Assembly: GCA_947587775.1 (NCBI GenBank)
Contig: CANPYD010000072.1
Coordinates: 1-5,570 of the forward strand
DNA: 5,570 bases
From: an uncultured Clostridia bacterium
Lineage (GTDB): Bacteria; Bacillota; Clostridia; Christensenellales; Borkfalkiaceae
Direction: 5' to 3'
The number at the start of each line of letters is the position of its first letter. The stretch's first letter is position 1. The notes under the pieces are model-generated. The model worked only from the letters and a program-made list of their open reading frames with translations. It did not search any database and was not told the DNA's origin. The translations under genes and the position numbers were made by a program. Shown here piece after piece: positions 1 through 5,415 of this stretch.

Positions 1-29
1 AATGAGCCCGGTGCAATACCGAACTCATT
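1..29 (-). other. Hairpin at the IS 3' end, better paired on the minus strand
   Basis: Bases 1-12 and 18-29 form an inverted repeat with AATGAG/CTCATT outer arms, CGGT/ACCG inner arms and a 5-base loop. Between the arms, CC faces AA on the plus strand (mismatched), but on the minus strand UU faces GG, giving two wobble pairs and an unbroken 12-bp stem. It would form in transcripts running out of degV into the element. Whether a U-tract follows is not visible because the window ends. It could act as a terminator or as a block to read-through, or it could be a chance product of the codons for MSPVQYRTH. Confidence 0.4.
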
Positions 30-43
30 CACAATTCATCTAA
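2..43 (+). CDS. IS3-family transposase OrfB, C-terminal end only (partial)
   Basis: The plus-strand frame from base 2 reads MSPVQYRTHSQFI and then stops at TAA (41-43). The MSPVQYR string is a hallmark of the extreme C-terminus of IS150-group OrfB integrases, just after the rve-type DDE catalytic core. The catalytic domain itself lies to the left of the window, so it is unknown whether the transposase is intact. The terminal inverted repeat follows the stop within about 10 bases, as expected for these compact elements. The call rests on a short motif plus the adjoining repeat, which support each other. Confidence 0.75.
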   Translation: MSPVQYRTHSQFI

Positions 44-52
44 TTAAATTTT

Positions 53-77
53 TGTCCAACTTTTGGGGTTCACTTCA
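53..77 (+). repeat. Terminal inverted repeat (OrfB-proximal end) of the IS element
   Basis: This 25-base segment runs from TGTCC to TTCA and contains the core CAACTTTTGGGG. It immediately follows the transposase stop codon, where IS3-family elements carry the transposase-binding terminal repeat that ends in CA. Its partner copy is outside the window. Bases 78-80 (TCA) or a slightly longer stretch could be part of a target-site duplication, which can only be tested with the left flank. Confidence 0.7.
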
Positions 78-99
78 TCATGCGCGGGCGGACATTTTC

Positions 100-954
100 C
101 TAATTTTTATAAAATGCAACGCCGATGGCGTTTGGCCCGATATGGGAACCGATCGTACTGCCGATCAAATAGACGGGGATCTTGTCGGGATCATCAATGT
201 GGTCTTTCCATAGGGTTTCGCTATCCCGCAAATATTTTTTGAGGTATTCGTCAGAGAGTCCCGAATACATCAACCCGTAGGGCATGGAAAAATCGATCCC
301 GCCGCATTTTTGCACGAGCTGTACCAATAAATTGTTGCTTCGCTTGCTGCCGATCGCCTTTCCCACGAGTTTCACTTCTCCGTCAATGACCGAAACGACA
401 GGCTTCAGGGAGAGCATCTCTCCCGCAAGTGCGGCAACGCCGGAGATCCTTCCGCCTTTTCTCAAATATTTGAGTGTATCGACGACGGCGATTACCTGAA
501 TTTTCTGTTTCTTCTCGTTCAGTTCATTCACAATGGACGCCGCATCGGAATTTTCCGCAATCAAGCGGAGCGCATAATCGCAAAGGAGTCGTTCGCCCGT
601 TGCGGCGTTCAAACTGTCTATGACGAAAACCTGTCCGGGATACCGTTTGGCGGCGTTCTTGGCACAGGAAAAGGTTCCCGAAAGTCTCGATGAGATCGTG
701 ATAGCGATCACTTGATCGCCGTTTGCGGTCAATTTATCGAATGCCTCGCTCCATCTGTACTCATTGATCTGGCTTGTTTTCGGGAAGTCGCTGCTCTCGA
801 TGAGTTTTTCGAAAAACTGTTGATGTGAAAGGTTTACGCCGTCGAAGTAGGCTTCCTCGCCGAACCGTATTTCTATCGGGATCAGTGTAATCCCCAGTTT
901 TTGTGCCTCTGTCTCTTCGATGTCGGAGGCGCTGTCGATCAAAAGTTTTATCAT
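100..954 (-). CDS. DegV family protein (fatty-acid-binding, FakB-like)
   Basis: A 284-aa protein of normal DegV length. DegV/FakB proteins bind a fatty acid between two domains; in Firmicutes they present it to the kinase FakA for phosphorylation and phospholipid synthesis. Visible motifs are DSASD (7-11), FPKTSQ (57-62), the lipid-head-group loop ISSRLSGT (87-94), TLKYLRKGGRIS in the middle, and the C-terminal signature GSTIGSHIGPNAIGVAF (265-281) with His271. No signal peptide or TM segment is seen, so it is cytoplasmic. I chose the ATG at 954 because MIKLLIDSASD is the standard DegV N-terminus; a TTG at 999 would add 15 charged residues with no homology-like character and no SD. The ATG lacks a good SD (only GAGAG far upstream) but overlaps the stop of a possible 62-aa ORF by ATGA, so translational coupling is possible. 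No fakA is present here. The family call is firm; the lipid substrate is unknown. Confidence 0.93.
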   Translation of the reverse strand: MIKLLIDSASDIEETEAQKLGITLIPIEIRFGEEAYFDGVNLSHQQFFEKLIESSDFPKTSQINEYRWSEAFDKLTANGDQVIAITISSRLSGTFSCAKNAAKRYPGQVFVIDSLNAATGERLLCDYALRLIAENSDAASIVNELNEKKQKIQVIAVVDTLKYLRKGGRISGVAALAGEMLSLKPVVSVIDGEVKLVGKAIGSKRSNNLLVQLVQKCGGIDFSMPYGLMYSGLSDEYLKKYLRDSETLWKDHIDDPDKIPVYLIGSTIGSHIGPNAIGVAFYKN

Positions 955-1139
955 ATCTTTTTGGCTCTCTTCGTGTTTTTCGGAGCGCGATCTGCGCAAA
1001 TCATCGTCAGATTTTCCGAGATATGCCCGAGCGAACGGTAAAGCTCTTCCCGCTGCACAGTAGCTTTAGCATATTTTTGTGGTTTTGTCAACAGTTTATG
1101 CCGTCCTGCCCGGAGCATTTTCCGTCGCTCTGCCCTCAC
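951..1139 (-). CDS. Possible small ORF bridging the epimerase and degV genes (62 aa, unknown)
   Basis: A GTG at 1139-1137 overlaps the epimerase stop as GTGA, and the TGA at 953-951 overlaps the degV start as ATGA. The open frame thus fits between its neighbours with 4-base overlaps on both sides. The 62-aa product is Arg/Lys-rich, has no TM segment and matches no family I recognise. The second half (roughly QREELYRSLGHISENLTMICADRA) looks more protein-like than the first. Points against: no SD before the GTG, and a perfect TTGACA promoter hexamer lies inside the frame at 1086-1091. Internal starts are possible: ATG at 1118, GTG at 1058. It may be a coupling or leader peptide rather than a functional protein, or it may be spurious. 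Confidence 0.3.
   Translation of the reverse strand: MRAERRKMLRAGRHKLLTKPQKYAKATVQREELYRSLGHISENLTMICADRAPKNTKRAKKI
1063..1091 (-). promoter_or_regulatory. Candidate sigma-A promoter for degV
   Basis: On the minus strand a perfect -35 TTGACA (1091-1086) is followed by a 17-base spacer and TAAAGC (1068-1063). The -10 is a weak match, but it is preceded by TGC in the extended -10 position. Transcription would begin near 1056, giving a leader of about 100 bases before the degV ATG. The promoter could let degV be expressed apart from the upstream genes. The ideal -35 and spacing support it; the poor -10 limits confidence. Confidence 0.5.
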
Positions 1140-2659
1140 GTATGGGATGCGGGTATCGCATGGGCGGTGAACTGTTCGTCGAAGGAATAATGCATACTTT
1201 CGTCGGCGTCGTGGGAGTCGTACCAGTACTGCGCGAATACACTATCTTTTTTGGCGAGCCTGTCAAAGTCCCATTCAAATTTTTCATAGATGGGACTATA
1301 CCAATGCCCTGCGCGGAGCACCGAATAGGCGGTTGCGGTGAACAGTTCTCCGTCCTGCGTGCGCCACGTCAATTTGGCATACAGATCGCCCGTCTTGAAA
1401 ATGTTCGACAAAAGCTTTCCGCCGTGCGATTTTGCGTATTCCCGCAAGTCGTCGATGGTGATCTCGCTGTCCGCCTTTTGGACGGTGTGATAGCCGTCCT
1501 GCGCATAGTCGGCTCTGTCCGGGATATGGACGCCGTTCCATTTTTCCGGAAGGGTCTCGTACCGTTCCCGCCCGCCGTAGTAAGCAAAGAGCTTTGCATC
1601 GTCTCCATGCTTTGCCCAATATGCGGGAGCATTCCGGTCGCCCTTCAGACGGCTGACCGTGCAGGCGCGGATAAGGGATTTCGGCAGAAGTTTCCCGAGC
1701 CGATAGAGCTTGTGCGACGAGATAATTTCATCCCAATATTCTTGTTCGGTCTGTGACTGATAGCCGAAGAGCTTTTCAAGCTCCTGCCCGTCCGAGAACC
1801 AAACGCCGTGGAAATTCCGCGTCGCATTGTCTTTCGGCGAAAAGAACTGTTTCGCCGTTCCGCCGATGATCTTGAAGCCGTGATCGAGCGTTTCATAGCC
1901 CGTGATACGGTTTTGTGCAGGCGCGCCGATATTAAAGACTTTTTTCCAGAATCCTTGGACTTCCGAAAGGCTGTCCTTCTCAATGATTTTTTCGATGAGC
2001 CGCCCGCTGTCTGCGGCTGTTACCCATTCGAGCGGCGCGTTGAACGGGGTATGGAACATGAGCCCGTCGCCCATATTGTCCGAAAGCATATTTTTGTGCA
2101 GCATTGCGGTCTGGCGAAGGACTACCCATTTTTCTATCGAAGACTCCAGAACGCGGAACTCTCCGCGCAGTTTTGTGGCGGCGTAAACGTCAAAGGGACT
2201 GACGAGAAGGGGATCGCCGACCCTCGCGAAGGGATGTTTCTCGTTTCGGCTTCCGTAAAGGGCGACCGTACTGATATGGATCAGCTTGGGCTGCTGTTCT
2301 TTCGGCAAGACCTCGATCGCATCGACAAGCGCGTTGACGCCTTTCTCATTGCATTCGATCGCGGCATTCGGATCCTTGTCCGAGAGGGGAGGGATCGCGG
2401 ACGCAAGGTTGATCACATAATCCACCCCGCCGACCAGATGCTTACAGATGGTTTTGTCTGCAAGAGAGCCGTAGACCGTTTCCACAATGCCGTCTTTAAT
2501 CAAACGCGAATACTCTTTCAGAAAGGGCTTCTGTCTCTTATCGTCATAGATGAGAACTCTGAATTTTCCGACGATCCCGGATCCCGTAAGCGCATGCATC
2601 ACTTCCATGCCCATGTTTCCGGTTGCACCCGTGACCGCAATCTTTAATGTACCATTCAT
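1136..2659 (-). CDS. NAD(P)-dependent epimerase/dehydratase-like extended SDR with large C-terminal extension
   Basis: A 507-aa protein. The N-terminal Rossmann fold shows the dinucleotide-binding loop TGATGNMG (10-17), an acidic pair D39-D40 after beta-2 that favours NAD over NADP, NLASAIPPL (84-92), the catalytic-site strand HISTVALYG (128-136, S130/T131) and the YxxxK pair Y159/K163. The substrate-binding part seems to end around residue 320, the usual size of extended SDRs. About 170-190 further residues, rich in Trp, Tyr and His, match no domain I recognise. No signal peptide or TM segment is seen. The ATG has an excellent SD, GGAGG (2671-2667), with 7-base spacing. A candidate promoter with a regulator box lies just upstream (2689-2720). 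The stop overlaps the possible 62-aa ORF by GTGA. The SDR fold and active site are clear; substrate (nucleotide sugar, lipid or other) and the role of the extension are unknown. Confidence 0.88.
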   Translation of the reverse strand: MNGTLKIAVTGATGNMGMEVMHALTGSGIVGKFRVLIYDDKRQKPFLKEYSRLIKDGIVETVYGSLADKTICKHLVGGVDYVINLASAIPPLSDKDPNAAIECNEKGVNALVDAIEVLPKEQQPKLIHISTVALYGSRNEKHPFARVGDPLLVSPFDVYAATKLRGEFRVLESSIEKWVVLRQTAMLHKNMLSDNMGDGLMFHTPFNAPLEWVTAADSGRLIEKIIEKDSLSEVQGFWKKVFNIGAPAQNRITGYETLDHGFKIIGGTAKQFFSPKDNATRNFHGVWFSDGQELEKLFGYQSQTEQEYWDEIISSHKLYRLGKLLPKSLIRACTVSRLKGDRNAPAYWAKHGDDAKLFAYYGGRERYETLPEKWNGVHIPDRADYAQDGYHTVQKADSEITIDDLREYAKSHGGKLLSNIFKTGDLYAKLTWRTQDGELFTATAYSVLRAGHWYSPIYEKFEWDFDRLAKKDSVFAQYWYDSHDADESMHYSFDEQFTAHAIPASHT

Positions 2660-2688
2660 AAAACTTCCTCCGAGGTATTTCTGTGGAA

Positions 2689-2720
2689 ATGATACACCCG
2701 CTTGATGAAGCGAGTGTTAA
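2689..2720 (-). promoter_or_regulatory. Candidate promoter and degenerate regulator box before the epimerase gene
   Basis: On the minus strand TTAACAC (2720-2714), four bases TCGC, then TTCATCA (2709-2703), eight bases and TATCAT (2694-2689). The same order, TTAACAC, four bases, TTAACAC, nine bases, TATAAT, precedes the response regulator gene. Start of transcription would fall near 2682, leaving a leader of about 23 bases with the SD well placed. The second half-site is degenerate and the box overlaps a hairpin, so the call is tentative. I infer binding by the OmpR-type regulator encoded upstream. Confidence 0.4.
2694..2717 (-). other. Intergenic hairpin between the EFR1-type gene and the epimerase gene
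   Basis: Ten-base arms ACACTCGCTT and AAGCGGGTGT (minus strand) with a 4-base CATC loop. In minus-strand RNA all ten positions pair, one as U·G; on the plus strand that position is a C/A mismatch. No U-tract follows (the next bases are ATCATTTCC), so it is not a standard intrinsic terminator. It could trim or stabilise the polycistronic mRNA between the two genes, or it may simply reflect the overlapping promoter and operator sequence. Confidence 0.4.
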
Positions 2721-2733
2721 GGGAAGATTGTTT

Positions 2734-3636
2734 TTATGTTATTTCTTCCTTCTGCCCGGACGGCAGACAGTTCTTTTTTGCAATTTTGGCGTCGATCCTC
2801 TCAAAGTACTTCTTATATGCTTTTCTGCAGTATTTGGGATGCGACTCCTGATCGTCGCTCTCTTGGAACGCGTATGCGCCGTTGACTTTCCATTTATTGA
2901 AAAGTCCTATCTGAACAGCGTTTTTCGGGCAATGGAAAGAGCATCGCATACACATCAGGCATTCCTTCCCGAAATGAAACTTTTCTCCGTCGAAGGTGAT
3001 ATTGTGCACGGGACAGGCCCCGACGCACTTCAGACAATGAACGCACGCTTCGTTGACCTTGTATCTTTTTCCGTTCCATCTGCCGCCCCAATGTTCGATC
3101 CTGAAGATCCAGGCCAAAAATCTGCCGCAAAATACCTTCGGCAGTTTGGCGGGCACACCCGTCAGAATCTCCCGCGCATCATAGGGGATCACCTTCTTCG
3201 CGTACTCGTACATTTTATAAGCGGTACTTTCGGCATGCCTGAATATGATATTATAGGGCATGCAGTAGTGATATTCGTTTGTAAGAAGCAATTTTTTCTT
3301 TTTCAGGATCGATTTTAATTTCAGGGATGAAATATTGTTCAGGGCAAGCGGTTCCCCGGATGTCTTTATGAAAAAGAGATCCTTTTGCTCTCTGAGCGCG
3401 GGCAGTTTGCGCGCAAGATCCAACACAATGGAGGGCGCGTTAAAAGCGTGGATCGGGTAGGCAATGCCGATCTTGTCGAATTGATCCAGATCAAAGTCGT
3501 CTGTCCCGCTGAAACAGGTCTCGATTTGTTTTAATACGACATTGCAGTTTTCAAGGGAAAATTGTTCGGAAAACAAGTCGACGATTTTTTTCGTATTGCC
3601 CGTTCCCGAAAAGTAAAAAATACAGATCTTCATCAT
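2734..3636 (-). CDS. EFR1-type flavodoxin/2[4Fe-4S] ferredoxin fusion protein
   Basis: A 300-aa cytoplasmic redox protein. The N-terminal flavodoxin-like domain (about 1-160) carries the FMN phosphate-binding loop FSGTGNT (9-15) and AYPIHAFNAP (59-68), where flavodoxins contact the isoalloxazine ring. A C-terminal bacterial ferredoxin module has two CxxCxxCxxxCP motifs, C198/C201/C204/C208 and C226/C229/C232/C236, for two [4Fe-4S] clusters. It is followed by a Lys-rich tail. This family probably passes electrons between iron-sulfur clusters and flavin, but its partners are not established. Its start overlaps the kinase stop: ATG at 3636 gives an ATGA overlap, while the second ATG at 3633 is better spaced (6 rather than 3 bases) from the SD GGAG at 3643-3640 and yields MKICIFYFSGTGN. 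Tight coupling to the two-component genes suggests a shared role. All cluster ligands are intact. Confidence 0.92.
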   Translation of the reverse strand: MMKICIFYFSGTGNTKKIVDLFSEQFSLENCNVVLKQIETCFSGTDDFDLDQFDKIGIAYPIHAFNAPSIVLDLARKLPALREQKDLFFIKTSGEPLALNNISSLKLKSILKKKKLLLTNEYHYCMPYNIIFRHAESTAYKMYEYAKKVIPYDAREILTGVPAKLPKVFCGRFLAWIFRIEHWGGRWNGKRYKVNEACVHCLKCVGACPVHNITFDGEKFHFGKECLMCMRCSFHCPKNAVQIGLFNKWKVNGAYAFQESDDQESHPKYCRKAYKKYFERIDAKIAKKNCLPSGQKEEIT

Positions 3637-4709
3637 TTGCTCCGTAAAACTTTGATGGGGAGACGGACAGTAAACTTCGATCCGACGCCCATCGAACTTT
3701 CCGCCGTCACTTCTCCTTTGACCAGATTCATGATCTCCTTGACGAGTGCGAGCCCCAAGCCGTTCCCTTGGGTGGCGTGAGAGGCGTCGGCCTGATAGAA
3801 CTTGTCGAAAATGTGTTTTAAGTCATGTTCGCTCATTCCGCAGCCGTTATCTTCCACGGTTACAACGACCTGATCGCCTTCTTCCCGTGCAGAGATTTCG
3901 ACTGTACCGCCATTGGGCGTAAACTTCAAAGCGTTGGAAAGAAGATTGTTCCAGACGATCTCCATCAGCCCCTCGTCCAGACAGACCGGGAGTTCTTCGG
4001 GAAGGTCGGTTTCGATCCCGATGTTTTTGGATTCCCACACCTGCTCAAAGCCGACCGTGCACCGGCATAGCTGCTCGCTCAAATCATATTCCTTCCGGTT
4101 TACGTTGATCTTTTGATTTTCCAGACGGGAGAGCTGCAAGATGTTCATGACGAGCGCGGAGAGCCGCTTCGTCGCCCCGTTGATCTTTGCCGCATATTCT
4201 TTGCGCTCCGCTTCGTCCAGACCGTCGCTTTGCAGGATCGCCGATAAGTTCTGAATGGCGGAAAGCGGGGTCTTCAGTTCATGGGAAACGTTGGAGATGA
4301 AGTCTTTTTTCAGGATCTCCGTGCTTGCAAGCTCGGAAACCATTGTATTGAAATCATCAAACAAGACTTCAAATTCGTCCTTCTTCCCGTCTTTTCTGTG
4401 GGGCGGTATTTTTACGGAAAAATCTCCTTCCGCAACTTTTTTTGCCGCCTCGGAAAGAATTTCAAGGGGTTTCAGGACTGTCTTTTTATAGATAAAAGCC
4501 GTCAGGGCGACCAGGATCCCGCAGACAATGGCAATGAACGTCGCAAGCGCGAGAACCATGTAGACCGTATCAGTCAATCTTTCGCGGGGGATCGTATAGA
4601 AGATCGCACTGAATGCGCCCGAAACGGCAAATATCACGAGGAACAGGACGCAATAGAACTTGAACTGTGTGTGCTTTACCGTAATGCGTTTGTCGATCCT
4701 GTTTTTCAT
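3633..4709 (-). CDS. Sensor histidine kinase with two TM segments and HAMP, minimal extracytoplasmic loop
   Basis: A 358-aa membrane kinase. A basic N-terminus precedes TM1 (about 18-38), a loop of only some 10 residues (TIPRERLTDT, 39-48) and TM2 (about 49-73). HAMP follows (about 74-130; P81 in LKPLEIL, EGDF at 94-97). HisKA has the phospho-acceptor H143 in SHELKTPLSAIQ (142-153). HATPase_c shows the N box WNNLLSNALKFT (253-264), G1 box DNGCG (287-291), F box FDKFYQ (301-306) and G2 box GNGLGLAL (315-322). All catalytic motifs are intact. With no periplasmic sensor domain, the signal is probably in or at the membrane, or comes from a partner protein. The ATG overlaps the regulator stop by ATGA and has a near-perfect SD inside the regulator gene. 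The cognate partner is the adjacent OmpR-type regulator. The boxes resemble the PhoR class, but the loop is too short for a typical PhoR sensor. Confidence 0.95.
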   Translation of the reverse strand: MKNRIDKRITVKHTQFKFYCVLFLVIFAVSGAFSAIFYTIPRERLTDTVYMVLALATFIAIVCGILVALTAFIYKKTVLKPLEILSEAAKKVAEGDFSVKIPPHRKDGKKDEFEVLFDDFNTMVSELASTEILKKDFISNVSHELKTPLSAIQNLSAILQSDGLDEAERKEYAAKINGATKRLSALVMNILQLSRLENQKINVNRKEYDLSEQLCRCTVGFEQVWESKNIGIETDLPEELPVCLDEGLMEIVWNNLLSNALKFTPNGGTVEISAREEGDQVVVTVEDNGCGMSEHDLKHIFDKFYQADASHATQGNGLGLALVKEIMNLVKGEVTAESSMGVGSKFTVRLPIKVLRSK

Positions 4710-5377
4710 GAGATCACCGCCTTATAGCCGAGCCCGCGGACAGTGATGATCCTGAATCCCGTACATTTTTCCAATTTTTGCCGCAGGTTCGTCATATGGA
4801 CGTCCACCGAGCGCAGCCCGCTCTCGCTCTCAAATCCGCTGAACTCGTCCAAAAGCTGTCCGCGCGTGAATGTCTTGTTTGGATAGGAGAGAAGTTTATA
4901 AAGGATCTGAAATTCCCGCAACGTCAGAACGACGGGCGCGCCGTCAACTTCCGCCGTGATCGCGTCCTCATCAAGCGTCAGATTCCCGACAGAGAGTTTC
5001 TTGTTCGCCGCAATCTGCGCCCGCCTGAGAAGTGCGGAGATGCGCAGAATGAGCTCTTCGAGGTCGATGGGCTTGACAAGATAATCGTCTATCCCGATCT
5101 TAAATCCTTTTTCCTTCGAAGGAAAATCGTCGCGGGCGGTCATAAAGAGGATGGGAATATTCCGATCCATTTCACGGACATTTCGGGCAAACTCAAACCC
5201 GTCCATTTTCGGCATCATAATGTCCGAAAGAATGAGGTCGAAGTGTTCCGCCGTCATGAGATCGATCGCGCTCAAGGCGTCAAGGCAGCCTTTTGCCAAA
5301 TAGCCGTGAACCGTCAGGTGCTTGCAGACCGACATATTCATCGATTCGTCATCTTCCACTACAAGGATCTTTATCAT
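4706..5377 (-). CDS. OmpR/PhoB-family response regulator
   Basis: A 223-aa two-domain transcription regulator. The receiver domain (1 to about 120) has the acidic pocket E8/D9/D10, phospho-acceptor D52 in LSDIMMPKMDG (50-60), the switch threonine T80 in FMTARDD and K102 in LVKPIDLEE. A linker leads to a winged-helix Trans_reg_C domain (about 127-223) with LTLREFQILYKLLS, the recognition-helix region RSVDVHMTNLRQKL and the C-terminal wing TVRGLGYKAV. All phosphotransfer residues are present. The ATG at 5377 has SD GGGAGG (5389-5384) at 6-base spacing. A tandem TTAACAC direct repeat, the arrangement bound by PhoB/PhoP-type dimers, lies just upstream, so autoregulation is likely. It is first in a coupled set with its kinase and a flavodoxin/ferredoxin protein. 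The family is certain; the signal and regulon are unknown. Confidence 0.96.
   Translation of the reverse strand: MIKILVVEDDESMNMSVCKHLTVHGYLAKGCLDALSAIDLMTAEHFDLILSDIMMPKMDGFEFARNVREMDRNIPILFMTARDDFPSKEKGFKIGIDDYLVKPIDLEELILRISALLRRAQIAANKKLSVGNLTLDEDAITAEVDGAPVVLTLREFQILYKLLSYPNKTFTRGQLLDEFSGFESESGLRSVDVHMTNLRQKLEKCTGFRIITVRGLGYKAVIS
4712..4723 (-). promoter_or_regulatory. Very strong SD of the kinase gene, embedded in the regulator gene
   Basis: The minus-strand sequence AAGGCGGTGATC matches the full anti-SD complement AAGGAGGTGATC at 11 of 12 positions and lies 2 bases before the ATG at 4709. It sits within the last codons of the response regulator gene. It should support independent initiation on the kinase as well as coupling through the ATGA overlap. 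Confidence 0.6.
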
Positions 5378-5400
5378 GAGTTTCCTCCCGCATTATCTCT

Positions 5401-5409
5401 ATTATAGCA
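5401..5409 (-). promoter_or_regulatory. Extended -10 of the regulator-kinase promoter
   Basis: On the minus strand TGC-TATAAT: a perfect -10 hexamer (5406-5401) preceded by the TGn extension (5409-5407). No recognisable -35 hexamer exists at 16-18 bases; that zone is occupied by the direct-repeat box. This is the design of an activator-dependent class II promoter. Transcription should start near 5394, giving a leader of about 17 bases containing the SD. Confidence 0.75.
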
Positions 5410-5415
5410 CGGGTT

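Larger units (their letters stand above)
1..77 (+). mobile_element. 3' end of an IS3-family (IS150-group-like) insertion sequence
   Basis: The first 77 bases hold the last codons of an OrfB transposase, its TAA stop at 41-43, a short AT-rich spacer and a terminal inverted repeat ending in TTCA near 77. The repeat, read inward from the outer end, starts TGAAGTGAACCCC and continues through AAAAGTTGGACA, the general form known for IS150-group ends. The element extends left beyond the window, so its left end, full length and target duplication cannot be seen. The exact outer boundary (77 or 80) is uncertain because TTCATCA allows either. It lies 3' to degV in convergent orientation. Confidence 0.8.

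Noticed and set aside
955..999. Upstream TTG start adding 15 residues to DegV
   Set aside because: No SD at the TTG, and the ATG at 954 gives the standard DegV N-terminus and an ATGA overlap.
1079..1756. Plus-strand frame of 225 aa opposite the end of the epimerase gene
   Set aside because: No domain and antisense to a better-supported gene; the protein looks like a shadow translation.
1808..2647. Long plus-strand frame (279 aa) opposite the epimerase gene
   Set aside because: It lies entirely antisense to a well-supported SDR gene, has no recognisable domain, and is explained by codon bias leaving the opposite frame open.
2694..2717. Intrinsic terminator after the EFR1-type gene
   Set aside because: The hairpin lacks a following U-tract on the minus strand. 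The plus strand does have a T5 run, but 13 bases after the stem and with no gene upstream to terminate.
2683..3318. Plus-strand frame of 211 aa opposite the EFR1-type gene
   Set aside because: Antisense to intact Fe-S cysteine motifs; no family match.
4778..5407. Plus-strand frame of 209 aa opposite the response regulator
   Set aside because: Antisense to a complete receiver/winged-helix gene; charged, low-similarity shadow sequence.
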